Assembly (NCBI RefSeq): GCF_000420465.1
Contig: NZ_ATUZ01000019.1
Coordinates: 49,827-113,826, forward strand
Direction of reading: 5' to 3'
Origin: Desulfovibrio desulfuricans DSM 642
GTDB lineage: Bacteria > Desulfobacterota > Desulfovibrionia > Desulfovibrionales > Desulfovibrionaceae
DNA length: 64,000 nt
The notes beneath the pieces were generated by a model. It did not search any database. It was not told the origin of the DNA and saw nothing but the letters and a program-made list of their open reading frames with translations. The position numbers were made by a program, and so were the translations under genes. Positions 42,189 to 50,680 of the stretch are shown here, one piece after another (within the stretch, counting starts at the first letter, position 1; every line of letters begins with the position of its first letter).

Positions 42189-42706
42189 TGCGTACCATAC
42201 TCTTTTCCATGATGTTGACGGTTTTGCTGGCTTCCGGCTGTGCCGTGCGCGGGCCGGTTGGTTCTTACTGTGGCCCTTTGCCTGAAGGCGGCGCGGTGTC
42301 GGCCATTGCAACGGATGCGGTTTCCTGCCTTACGGCTCTGTATCCGCCTGGGCACACCACCTTGCATCTGCTCCCGGCGAAAGACGCTGGCAACGGTTTT
42401 GCTGCGGCTTTTGAAAACGGTCTGCGGGCACAGGGTTTTACCCTGGCTACTACGGATTCCGCTGATACCCTGGCCGTGGCCTACACCTTGGATGCGCTGG
42501 AAGACAAGGCCGCGTGGTATCTGCAACTTCGGCTTTCAGACGGCAAGGCCATAGCGCGGGCGTACACGGCCAGCGGACAGCCGGAAGCCGGACAAAGCCG
42601 AACCACCATTGAATTCAAGCGGTCTAGTCTGGGTAAAATGGTAGACAAGGCATCTTCAAAAACGCGGCAGGCCTGGGATTCAGGCGTTACCGCGATCACG
42701 GAATAG
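42188..42706 (+). CDS. trbH: TrbH, VirB7-like lipoprotein
   Basis: A 172-residue lipoprotein with lipobox LLASGC near residue 17 and an otherwise periplasmic body rich in Ala. Position between trbG and trbI matches RP4. The ATG at 42188 overlaps the trbG stop. Confidence 0.82.
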   Translation: MRTILFSMMLTVLLASGCAVRGPVGSYCGPLPEGGAVSAIATDAVSCLTALYPPGHTTLHLLPAKDAGNGFAAAFENGLRAQGFTLATTDSADTLAVAYTLDALEDKAAWYLQLRLSDGKAIARAYTASGQPEAGQSRTTIEFKRSSLGKMVDKASSKTRQAWDSGVTAITE

Positions 42707-42714
42707 GGGGCGGT

Positions 42715-43950
42715 ATGTCCGACACTACCCCTAACAGCCTTGAGCCGGTCAAAAAGGTCAACGTGGCCCGCATGAGCAAATGGCCCATGTATGCCGTGGC
42801 GCTGGCTGGCCTTTTGCTGGTCGGCATTCTGGTCTACAGCGTGAACTTTGCCCACAACCAGAAAGAAGAAGCCGCCACGAAAAAAGTGGATATTAAAGAG
42901 CAGGAAAAGCCGTTGCTCATGGGTGAAGGCAAGGGCCTTGCCCTGATGCCTCCGGCTGGTTCTCCAGCCATTGCCGGGCCTCCGGCAGCTCCCGAAAAAA
43001 GCACAAAAAAAGAACCGCTGATTGTCGTCCAGGGCGGCAAAGAGCAATCTGATCCGTACCGTCAGGAGCTGGAAAACATCCGGCGCATGAAGGCTCAGGC
43101 GCAACTGACGGCGCTTACGGCTCCCCTTGGCGTCAAAAAAGCCTCTGAAAGAGCGGACAGCAAAGCCGCTACGGTAACGGAAGAACGGCGGCGGGAATCT
43201 TCCAACGGCCAAGACGGTAGTCCCGATCCTTACGGTATCCGGGAAAGCTCCTACGATCCTGCTGCGGATAAGGACAAAGAGGCCTTTTTCAGCCGGGCCG
43301 GAAAGGATTCCAGCTGGATGTCGCCCCATACCCGCACAGCCGGTCAGCCTCTGGAACTGAAAACCGGCACAGTGATCCCCGGCGTTATGGTGACAGGCAT
43401 CAATTCCGATCTGCCGGGCAACATTATTGCCCAAGTGTCACAAAACGTCTGGGATACGGCCACAGGCAGGCAACTGCTCATTCCGCAGGGAGCAAAGCTC
43501 TTCGGCACCTACGATTCACGGGTAATTTACGGGCAAGAACGGGTGCTGGTGGCCTGGAACCGCGTGGTTTTTCCTGATGGTTCCGCCGTCACCCTTGGAG
43601 CCATGCCCGGCTCGGATATTGCGGGGAATGCCGGGTACACGGATGAAGTGGACAACCACTATTTCCGTATTTTTGGTTCCGCCGTGCTCATGAGCATGAT
43701 TACAGGCGGCATGTCCTATTCTATGGATGCGCTACGGCCTTCCAGCGGTTCGGACAGCGGCAACAGCACACCTACCTTGCAGGATGAAATGGGCGCGGCC
43801 CTGGCTGCGCAATTAGGGCAGGCCACCATGCAGCTGTTGCAGAAAAACCTGAATATAAAGCCCACCCTGGAAATCCGCACGGGCTATCAGTTCAACGTGA
43901 TCGTCACTAAGGACTTGGTGTTTCAGCAGCCGTACAAGGCTTGGCGATAG
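42715..43950 (+). CDS. trbI: TrbI, VirB10-type core protein
   Basis: A 411-residue protein with an N-terminal cytoplasmic part, one span (MYAVALAGLLLVGILVYSV), a charged Pro-rich linker, and the VirB10 barrel domain (LKTGTVIPGVMVTGINSDLPGN, IPQGAKLFGTYDSRVIYGQ, GNAGYTDEVDNHYF). It bridges the inner and outer membranes. It ends 15 bases before leader element B. Confidence 0.92.
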   Translation: MSDTTPNSLEPVKKVNVARMSKWPMYAVALAGLLLVGILVYSVNFAHNQKEEAATKKVDIKEQEKPLLMGEGKGLALMPPAGSPAIAGPPAAPEKSTKKEPLIVVQGGKEQSDPYRQELENIRRMKAQAQLTALTAPLGVKKASERADSKAATVTEERRRESSNGQDGSPDPYGIRESSYDPAADKDKEAFFSRAGKDSSWMSPHTRTAGQPLELKTGTVIPGVMVTGINSDLPGNIIAQVSQNVWDTATGRQLLIPQGAKLFGTYDSRVIYGQERVLVAWNRVVFPDGSAVTLGAMPGSDIAGNAGYTDEVDNHYFRIFGSAVLMSMITGGMSYSMDALRPSSGSDSGNSTPTLQDEMGAALAAQLGQATMQLLQKNLNIKPTLEIRTGYQFNVIVTKDLVFQQPYKAWR

Positions 43951-43965
43951 GTCTTTTCCTTCTGA

Positions 43966-44019
43966 GGGCCACGCGCCCCAACTCAGCGCCGCATGACGGC
44001 CTCTCTACGAGGTGCGATC
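43966..44019 (+). promoter_or_regulatory. Com-type leader element B (before traG)
   Basis: The 38-base block at 43966-44003 matches element A at 34 of 38 positions with no gap, although no com gene is here. CCTC at 44000-44003 can pair with the traG Shine-Dalgarno GAGG at 44009-44012 across TCTAC. The ATG is at 44020. Confidence 0.6.
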
Positions 44020-46074
44020 ATGGGCGTTGTGCCAAAATACGGCCTGGGCACAGAGAAGCCTAAAAGTTCTCTGCGCTGGCTGTACCCGCCTTTTTTACTT
44101 TTACATGGCCTTGTCAGCATGATGCTGGCCACACAACGTATAGCCGCATTTTTCAGCTATCAGCCAGCTCTCGGCAAGCCCTTGGGCGTGGCCTTCGGCC
44201 TGCCCTGGTATTGGCCCTGGTCGGCCTTTGAATGGCAGGCGAAGTTTGGGCCAGCCGATACCTACGGCTTCATTGATCAGGCCATTACTCAGAGCCAGGC
44301 CCTGTTCCTGCTGCCACAATTCATCATCTTGGGCGTGTGGCTCTGCTTTGCAAAAAAGCTGCGCTCCAATGCCAATTTGCACGGCTCTGCCCGGTGGGCG
44401 GAAGAAAAAGAAATCCGCACGATGGGCTACTTTGAGGGCAAAGGCGTCTACGTGGGCGGCTGGCTCAAAAAGTACGCTGGGCTGGCTCTGCTGCTGCGCG
44501 GGCTGCAATCCAAGCCGGAAGAAGTTCAACAGTACCTGCGCCACAACGGGCCGGAACATATCATGGTTTTCGCGCCCACTCGCTCCGGCAAGGGCGTGGG
44601 TCTGATTCTGCCCACGCTTCTGGCCTGGGAAGGTTCCAGCATTGTGCTGGATATCAAGGGCGAAAACTGGGCGCTGACGGCTGGCTGGCGGAAATCGCAA
44701 GATCAGACTGTGCTGCGCTTTGATCCGTCTGACCCTTCCGGCGCATCGGCCTGCTTTAATCCCTTGGAAGAAATCCGCCTGGATTCTCTCCTGGCCATTC
44801 CTGATGTGCAGAACATGGCTGCCATGCTGGTTGATCCCACAGGCAAAGGCCTGGAAGACCACTGGAGCAAAGCGGCTTTCGCCATGCTCGGCGGTGCAAT
44901 CCTGCATTGCTGCATCATGATCCGGCATAGCCAGAAGCGCACGGCCAACCTCTACGATCTTTCCTGCATGCTGGCGGATGAAAGCCGTACTATAAAACAG
45001 CTTTTTGAGGAAATGATCGCCACACCACACGCGGATATTATCAAAGAGATGTTTCCGCATGGCGAAGGAGGTGCCGAAGCCCATACCTTCATCGCTTCAT
45101 CCGCTCGAGAAATGAGTAACAAGGCGGAGAACGAGGCCAGCGGCGTTGTTTCCACCGCCCTGACCAACCTGGCTCTCTACCGCGATCCTGTGGTGGCCCT
45201 GAACACCGCTTCTTGTGACTTCCGCATTCACGATCTGATGAACCATGACAAGCCGGTGAACCTCTACCTTGTCATTTCCCCGGCTGACATTGACCGTATG
45301 CGGCCTTTGCTGCGGCTCATGGTGGACATGATTGTGCGCCGCATCTGCTCTAAAATGGAGTTCGCGGACGGCTCCAGCAAAGCGGGCTACAAGCACCGGC
45401 TTTTGCTTATGCTCGATGAGTTCACCTCTTTGGGCAAACTTCCGATCATGGAAAAGGCCCTGGCCTACATCGCCGGTTACGGCGGCAAGGTCTATCTCAT
45501 CGTTCAGGACATAACCCAGCTCAATGCTGTGTACGGCAAGGATAACGCGCTCATGGCCAACTGCCATGTGCGCATTGCTTACGCTCCCAACACCATTGAA
45601 ACCGCCAAAACCCTTTCGGACATGACCGGCAAGACCACGGTGGTGGAAGAAAAGGTGTCACTCTCTGGCTCCCGCTCCGGCCACATGAAAAACGCCTCGG
45701 TGAACGTCACAGAAACAGCCAGACCGTTGCTCACGCCTGACGAATGCATGCGTCTGCCTGGGCCGGAAAAGGACAACCAGGGCAAGGTGATCAAGCCCGG
45801 CGATATGCTCATTTTCACTGCCGGTCAGTCGCCGATTTATGGGAGGCAGATTCTTTACTTTTTTGATCCGGTGTTTTCCAAGCGTTCCAAGGTGCCGGTG
45901 CCCGGCCTGAACAGCGTGTATCAGAGCGGCATTTCCGATTCCCTGTACCAGCCGCGCCCTGCGGCTTGGTATACGGCAGCGCCTTCTGCTTCCTCCAGTT
46001 CTGCGGCCAAGCCCGCGCCTGAAACCGTCACAACCCCACCAGAGGCCTCCTATGAAAGCTATTTCGCTGAATAG
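44020..46074 (+). CDS. traG: TraG, VirD4-type coupling protein
   Basis: A 684-residue coupling ATPase with two N-terminal spans (LRWLYPPFLLLHGLVSMML and LFLLPQFIILGVWLCFA), Walker A APTRSGKGVG near residue 187, GSSIVLDIKGENW, Walker B LLMLDEFTSLG near 465 and QDITQLNAVYG. It brings the relaxase-DNA complex to the channel. ATG at 44020 is set by GAGG seven bases upstream; a longer frame starts at 43993 within leader B. Confidence 0.92.
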   Translation: MGVVPKYGLGTEKPKSSLRWLYPPFLLLHGLVSMMLATQRIAAFFSYQPALGKPLGVAFGLPWYWPWSAFEWQAKFGPADTYGFIDQAITQSQALFLLPQFIILGVWLCFAKKLRSNANLHGSARWAEEKEIRTMGYFEGKGVYVGGWLKKYAGLALLLRGLQSKPEEVQQYLRHNGPEHIMVFAPTRSGKGVGLILPTLLAWEGSSIVLDIKGENWALTAGWRKSQDQTVLRFDPSDPSGASACFNPLEEIRLDSLLAIPDVQNMAAMLVDPTGKGLEDHWSKAAFAMLGGAILHCCIMIRHSQKRTANLYDLSCMLADESRTIKQLFEEMIATPHADIIKEMFPHGEGGAEAHTFIASSAREMSNKAENEASGVVSTALTNLALYRDPVVALNTASCDFRIHDLMNHDKPVNLYLVISPADIDRMRPLLRLMVDMIVRRICSKMEFADGSSKAGYKHRLLLMLDEFTSLGKLPIMEKALAYIAGYGGKVYLIVQDITQLNAVYGKDNALMANCHVRIAYAPNTIETAKTLSDMTGKTTVVEEKVSLSGSRSGHMKNASVNVTETARPLLTPDECMRLPGPEKDNQGKVIKPGDMLIFTAGQSPIYGRQILYFFDPVFSKRSKVPVPGLNSVYQSGISDSLYQPRPAAWYTAAPSASSSSAAKPAPETVTTPPEASYESYFAE

Positions 46075-46558
46075 GTGGGCGCGACGCGGCCTTTTTTCGG
46101 TGCTCTGGCTGGCGATCATGCTGATGCTGGCTTTTGGCTCGGGCCTGCGCATAAATCCCACGCCGTCTTTGCCCAAAGGTGTCTACCGGATTTCCCCGGG
46201 TGCTCCGGGGAAAGGCGACTTGGTGAGCTTCTGCCTGGATGGCGAGTACGCGGCTCTGGCCGGAGAACGCGGCTATCTGCAAGCTGGTTCCTGTCCCTCC
46301 GGGCTTCGCCCTCTGCTCAAACGGATAGCGGGCCTGCCGGGCGATATCGTGAACCCCGACGCTCTGCATATCCGCGCCCTGGACAGCCAGGGCCGCGCCA
46401 TGCCCTCAGTTCTCAGCGCCGGGGTTATCCCGTCCGGCATGGCTCTGGTGTTGGCCGATCATCAGGGCAGTTTCGACAGCCGTTATTTCGGGCTTGTCCC
46501 GCTGGATGCGCTCCAGCGGGTCGAGCCTGTTTTTATTTTCAACTCCAAAGGAGAATAA
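46052..46558 (+). CDS. traF: TraF, S26-family pilin-processing peptidase
   Basis: A 168-residue membrane protein of the TraF/signal-peptidase-like family with Ser39 in NPTPSLPKGVYR, Lys90 in LLKRIAGLPGD, and Asp in FDSRYFG (residue 142), matching the catalytic Ser-Lys-Asp set of RP4 TraF, which cyclises the TrbC pilin. It overlaps the end of traG by 23 bases. Confidence 0.88.
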   Translation: MKAISLNRWARRGLFSVLWLAIMLMLAFGSGLRINPTPSLPKGVYRISPGAPGKGDLVSFCLDGEYAALAGERGYLQAGSCPSGLRPLLKRIAGLPGDIVNPDALHIRALDSQGRAMPSVLSAGVIPSGMALVLADHQGSFDSRYFGLVPLDALQRVEPVFIFNSKGE

Positions 46559-46560
46559 CC

Positions 46561-46767
46561 ATGCACGACAAAGAATATCTGGCTGCCGCCGCTCGAATGA
46601 TAGCGCAACAGCTTGCGGACAACCCCACCATTCTCAGCATCGAGGCTGACCCGGACGTGGCCGACTATATGGGCGCGTTTACTGAAGACTCGATTGCTCT
46701 GGCGGACATGATCGAAGACGCGCTGCTGACCGTCAACGGACAAGGCGAGGTGATTTATGAAGGCTGA
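46561..46767 (+). CDS. Small conserved-looking protein between traF and traC
   Basis: A 68-residue acidic, probably helical protein (YLAAAARMIAQQLADNPTILS). It sits two bases after traF and overlaps traC by 11 bases, so it is translated as part of the operon. I do not recognise a family; no membrane segment or motif is seen. Confidence 0.6.
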   Translation: MHDKEYLAAAARMIAQQLADNPTILSIEADPDVADYMGAFTEDSIALADMIEDALLTVNGQGEVIYEG

Positions 46768-48958
46768 AAAGAAACCCGCCAAGAAGCAGGACAAGCCCAA
46801 GCGTCCGCCGTTTCACATCGAGTTCGCGGAAAAGATCATTGAGCACCTGAAAGAGGGCACTGCGCCATGGCAGCGGCCTTGGCATCCGGGCAAAGAGCAG
46901 GTCATGGCTCCGCACAACCCGGTTTCGGGCACGGTGTACCGGGGCATGAACCGGGTCAGTCTCGGTCTGTCCGATTTTGAAGACCCGCGCTGGATGACGC
47001 TCAAGCAGGCCAACGAACAGGGAATGCACATTCTGCCCGGCAGCAAAGCCACGCCTGTGGTCTTTTTCCAGTTCAGCAAAGAGGAAGACCGGCTGGATGA
47101 AAACGGCAAGCCGGTGCTCGGTGATGATGGCAAGGCCCTGAAAAAGACCGTGGAATTGGACAAGCCTGTGATCCGTTTCGCGCATGTCTTTAACGCCGAA
47201 CAGATTGACGGTATGCCGCCGCTGGAACTCACGGACAAAAGTTTCGATTGGGAACCTGTGGACAAAGCCGAAAGTATCCTTTCCGCATCCGGCGCTATCA
47301 TCAAGCATGATCAGAGCAACCGGGCGTTCTACAGCCCGCTGCGCGATGAAATTCACTTGCCGCCCAAGGAGAATTTTGACGCGCCGGAAAAGTATTACTC
47401 CACGGCTCTTCATGAGCTTGGCCATTGGACGGGCGATACCTCCCGCCTGAACCGGGACAGCGGCGGACCTTTTGGCTCCGCAGGCTACGCTCGTGAAGAA
47501 CTGCGAGCGGAAATCGCCTCCTGGATGCTCGGCCAGGACATTGGCGTTGCCCACGACCCCGGCCAGCACACCGCCTATGTGCAATCCTGGATCAAGGCTC
47601 TGGAAGAGGATCCCTTTGAGATTGTACGGGCCTGCCGGGATGCAGAGCAGATCAAGGAATATGTCCTGGGCCTGGAAATGAAAAAGGAACTCCAGGTGGA
47701 ACAGCCGGGCAAGACCGTACAGCGTGAAGCGGAAGAAAACGTTGCGGCCATGGGGGTTCCGGAAAATCTGGCCAAAGAAAAAACCTACCTTTCCGTTCCC
47801 TACAAGGAAAAAGAACGGGCCAAGCGCCTGGGGGCCAAGTGGGACAAAGATCAAAAGAGCTGGTACGCGCTGGAAGGCACTGACCTGGCCAAGCTGACAA
47901 AATGGCTGCCGGAAAACACCGTCAAAGCGCCTGCGTCTCTGCGCACTTTGTCACCACAGGAAGAGTTCTCCGCCGCCCTCATTGACGCCGGGCTGGATTT
48001 GCAGGGCAAAGATCCCATTATGGACGGTGCTATTCATCGTGTGCCGCTGTTTACCGGCAAGCATAACGAACTGGACGGGGCATATTGCGGCTATCTGGAC
48101 GACAGGCCTGCCGGATGGATGCAGAACTTCAGTTCCGGCGAAAAAACCAAGTGGATTGCCACGGGTCACAGCCTGAGCAAAGAGGAAATGGACGCCATTC
48201 GCCTGGAAGCGGAACAGAAGAAAATCGAACGGGCGGAACAAATCCGCCAAGGCCACGAAAAAGCCGCTGAACTGAGCCTGATCGCCTGGAAAGCCGGAAT
48301 CGAGGCCCATGACGATCACCCGTATCTGAAGGTCAAAGGCGTTCCTGCTATCGGTCTGCATGAAAATCGCACCGGAGTGCTGCATATTCCGGCCTTCAAC
48401 GTGGAAGGCGAACTGCGCGGCTTGCAAACCATCAACGCTGAGGGCGAAAAGCGCTTTGTGCCGGGCATGGAAAAATCCGGAAATTTCCATCTGATCGCGG
48501 CCCCCGACAAAGACCTCTCACAAGGGGAAATCCTCCTTTCAGAGGGCTACGCCACCGGCGCAAGCCTACACCTGGCCACCGGCAAACCCGTGGCCGTGGC
48601 CTTTGATGCGGGTAATCTTGAGCCTGTGGCCGTGAAACTGCGGGGAAAGTTCCCCAACGCCGCCATTACTATCTGCGCGGACAATGACCATCAGCACACA
48701 CGCCGGACGCCTGGCGGTGAAGAACTCTGGAACAAGGGTGTGGACTTGGCGCAACAGGCTGCTCAGGCCGTGGGCGGCAAGGCGGTCGCGCCGATCTTTA
48801 CAGATGAGGAACGGTCAAGGGGGCTGACGGATTTTAACGATCTGCACCAGTCGAGGGGCATTGATGAAGTGAAACGGCAGGTGGGCTTTGCTCTACAAAA
48901 GGGTATGGAAAAGGAAAAATCTCGTTCCCAGGGTTGGGAAATAGGAATGAGCATTTGA
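46757..48958 (+). CDS. traC: TraC-like primase with ArdC-type N-terminus
   Basis: A 733-residue protein: an ArdC-like ssDNA-binding N-terminal domain (EKIIEHLKEGTAPWQRPW), a zincin-like metallopeptidase motif HELGHWTGD near residue 219, a DUF5710-like segment (KTYLSVPYKEKERAKRLGAKWD) and a C-terminal TOPRIM primase domain (LLSEGYATGASLHLATG near 595, then ITICADNDHQ and LTDFNDL). RP4 TraC primes the transferred strand in the recipient; the N-terminal part may be anti-restriction. The TOPRIM acidic residues are present. Confidence 0.85.
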   Translation: MKAEKKPAKKQDKPKRPPFHIEFAEKIIEHLKEGTAPWQRPWHPGKEQVMAPHNPVSGTVYRGMNRVSLGLSDFEDPRWMTLKQANEQGMHILPGSKATPVVFFQFSKEEDRLDENGKPVLGDDGKALKKTVELDKPVIRFAHVFNAEQIDGMPPLELTDKSFDWEPVDKAESILSASGAIIKHDQSNRAFYSPLRDEIHLPPKENFDAPEKYYSTALHELGHWTGDTSRLNRDSGGPFGSAGYAREELRAEIASWMLGQDIGVAHDPGQHTAYVQSWIKALEEDPFEIVRACRDAEQIKEYVLGLEMKKELQVEQPGKTVQREAEENVAAMGVPENLAKEKTYLSVPYKEKERAKRLGAKWDKDQKSWYALEGTDLAKLTKWLPENTVKAPASLRTLSPQEEFSAALIDAGLDLQGKDPIMDGAIHRVPLFTGKHNELDGAYCGYLDDRPAGWMQNFSSGEKTKWIATGHSLSKEEMDAIRLEAEQKKIERAEQIRQGHEKAAELSLIAWKAGIEAHDDHPYLKVKGVPAIGLHENRTGVLHIPAFNVEGELRGLQTINAEGEKRFVPGMEKSGNFHLIAAPDKDLSQGEILLSEGYATGASLHLATGKPVAVAFDAGNLEPVAVKLRGKFPNAAITICADNDHQHTRRTPGGEELWNKGVDLAQQAAQAVGGKAVAPIFTDEERSRGLTDFNDLHQSRGIDEVKRQVGFALQKGMEKEKSRSQGWEIGMSI

Positions 48959-48991
48959 CAGGATTTTACTGTGCCAACGAGTATGATAATG

Positions 48992-50071
48992 GCGGATTCA
49001 ACTTGCAAGTGCAACACCCTCAAAGTTGAATGAAAAGGCAAGGTGGTATAGCCCTTTAGCCTCTCCATCCAACCAAAGATTGAGGGGCGTATGGGCTATG
49101 CACACCTTGCCAGGGAAGAACGGTACTACATCTGCCAGGCAGTGAAAAGTGGAACGTCACTGAGGGCCATAGCCAAAGCGATAGGCCGTAGCGTCTCAAC
49201 TGTAAGCCGCGAACTTGCGCGAAATACCGGGGCGCGTGGCTACCGCTACAGGCAGGCACACAAGCGCAGTCAGAAAAGGCAGACCAGTAAAGGGAAGAAG
49301 CGCATTGGCCTTGAGGTATGGACGTATGTTGAACAGTGTCTGCACCAGGACTTCAGTCCGGAGCAAATCTCTGGAGTTCTCAAACGCAAAGGTTTTGCCC
49401 TCAGTCATGAATGGATTTACCAGTACATTCTGGCGGACAAAAAACGAGGAGGAACGCTGCACAGCCATTTGCGCTGGCAGCGCAAACGCAAACGACGATA
49501 TGGCAAACCCGACAGACGAGGTCAAATCAAGGGGCGTATCAGCATAGACATACGCCCGTCCATTGTTGCCGAGCGCTCACGCCTTGGTGATTGGGAGGCT
49601 GATACCGTTGAAGGCAGTAAAGGAGGCCCCGTTTTGGTGACACTTGCAGAGCGTAAAAGTCGTCTTTTCCTGTTTGGCAAGGCTCCCAACAAAAGCGCCA
49701 GCGAAGTAAGGCGGGTCATTGAAGGACTCTTGACACCCATTAAGGACTTTGTTCAGACTATTACCTATGATAACGGCAAGGAGTTCAGCTACCATGCCGA
49801 TGTGTCAGCTACACTCGAGGCTCAGGGATTTTTTGCGCACCCCTACCATTCGTGGGAGCGTGGCTTGAACGAGAACTCCAATGGCCTTCTACGCCAATAC
49901 TTCCCCAAGGGGGTAAGCTTGGCATCGGTCACGCAAGATGAGATCATAGCGGCAATGTGCCGCTTGAACTGGCGGCCTAGAAAATGCCTTGGGTTTAAGA
50001 CACCCTATGAAGTTTTTTTAGAAGACGCCAATACCCAAGGACTGGGTGTTGCACTTTGAACTTGAAACCGC
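48992..50071 (+). mobile_element. IS30-family insertion sequence
   Basis: About 1,080 bases bounded by imperfect inverted repeats of 28 bases (24 matches; shared core AGTGCAACACCC) at 48992-49019 and 50044-50071, enclosing one transposase gene. A target duplication is not obvious. It is inserted between traC and the VOC gene and does not break any recognised gene. Confidence 0.8.
49091..50059 (+). CDS. IS30-family transposase
   Basis: A 322-residue transposase: N-terminal helix-turn-helix (LREERYY-type start, TSLRAIAKAIGRSVSTVSREL), then a DDE integrase core with GDWEADTVEG (first Asp), TITYDNGKEFS (second Asp) and HSWERGLNENSNGLLRQYFPKG (Glu). All catalytic residues are present, so it is likely active. 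Confidence 0.93.
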   Translation: MGYAHLAREERYYICQAVKSGTSLRAIAKAIGRSVSTVSRELARNTGARGYRYRQAHKRSQKRQTSKGKKRIGLEVWTYVEQCLHQDFSPEQISGVLKRKGFALSHEWIYQYILADKKRGGTLHSHLRWQRKRKRRYGKPDRRGQIKGRISIDIRPSIVAERSRLGDWEADTVEGSKGGPVLVTLAERKSRLFLFGKAPNKSASEVRRVIEGLLTPIKDFVQTITYDNGKEFSYHADVSATLEAQGFFAHPYHSWERGLNENSNGLLRQYFPKGVSLASVTQDEIIAAMCRLNWRPRKCLGFKTPYEVFLEDANTQGLGVAL

Positions 50072-50165
50072 GAATAAAAACTCACTCGACAAATTGGAAT
50101 TTGAAAATCAACTTTCTTGATAATAGGCTGACTAGCGTAAATGTCACTAACATGGAGGAATTACA

Positions 50166-50576
50166 GTGAAATTGGGTGCAATCGTATTAGACAGTGACAA
50201 CATTGAAGAATTATCTGACTTTTATGCAAAGATGTTGGGATGGACTAAAAGTAGCCAAGTTCACAATGGGGAAAAGTGGATTACGGTAATAAAAGATGAT
50301 TATACGGAAACGCCTTTGGTTTTTCAGGAAAATCTCAACTATAAAAACCCGATATGGCCATCTACCCCAATAGAGCAACAGCAAATGGTTCATTTGGACT
50401 TTTATGTAAAAGCTGATGAATTTGATGAAAAGGTACAGTACGCAATAGCGTGTGGCGCGAAAATGGCAGAGAGCCAATTCTCGAGCGATTGGAAGGTAAT
50501 GATAGATGTGTCAGGACATCCTTTTTGTATTATTCCAATACCAAAAGAGGTGTATAAACAGCGGTATGGTTCATAA
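50166..50576 (+). CDS. VOC-family (glyoxalase-like) protein, AT-rich
   Basis: A 136-residue vicinal-oxygen-chelate protein: MKLGAIVLDSDNIEELSDFYAKMLGW at the start, HLDFYVKADEFDEKV in the second half and DVSGHPFCIIP near the end. Proteins of this kind include antibiotic-binding and detoxifying members, but the substrate is unknown. Base composition and codon use are much more AT-rich than the surrounding operon, pointing to a recent foreign origin, perhaps Firmicutes. It sits between the IS30 element and leader C. Confidence 0.75.
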   Translation: MKLGAIVLDSDNIEELSDFYAKMLGWTKSSQVHNGEKWITVIKDDYTETPLVFQENLNYKNPIWPSTPIEQQQMVHLDFYVKADEFDEKVQYAIACGAKMAESQFSSDWKVMIDVSGHPFCIIPIPKEVYKQRYGS

Positions 50577-50626
50577 GTCTTTGCAGCATCAGCCCAACAA
50601 AATCTTAGTTTATCGTTCATACCCTT

Positions 50627-50680
50627 GCGGGCCACGCGCCCCGGCATCGCGCCGCACGACGGCCTCCAAAAGGAAAAGTC
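50627..50680 (+). promoter_or_regulatory. Com-type leader element C (before topA)
   Basis: The 38-base block (about 50629-50666) matches elements A and B at 32 of 38 positions each with no gap. CCT at 50663-50665 can pair with AGG at 50671-50673, or TCC with GGA, covering the topA Shine-Dalgarno AGGA, whose start codon is at 50681. Confidence 0.55.

Noticed and set aside
35349..50667. Leader copies B and C as plain duplicated com gene ends
   Set aside because: Not fully excluded: the substitutions also fit a preserved reading frame. Placement 14-16 bases before unrelated start codons and retained pairing with each ribosome site made the regulatory reading preferable.
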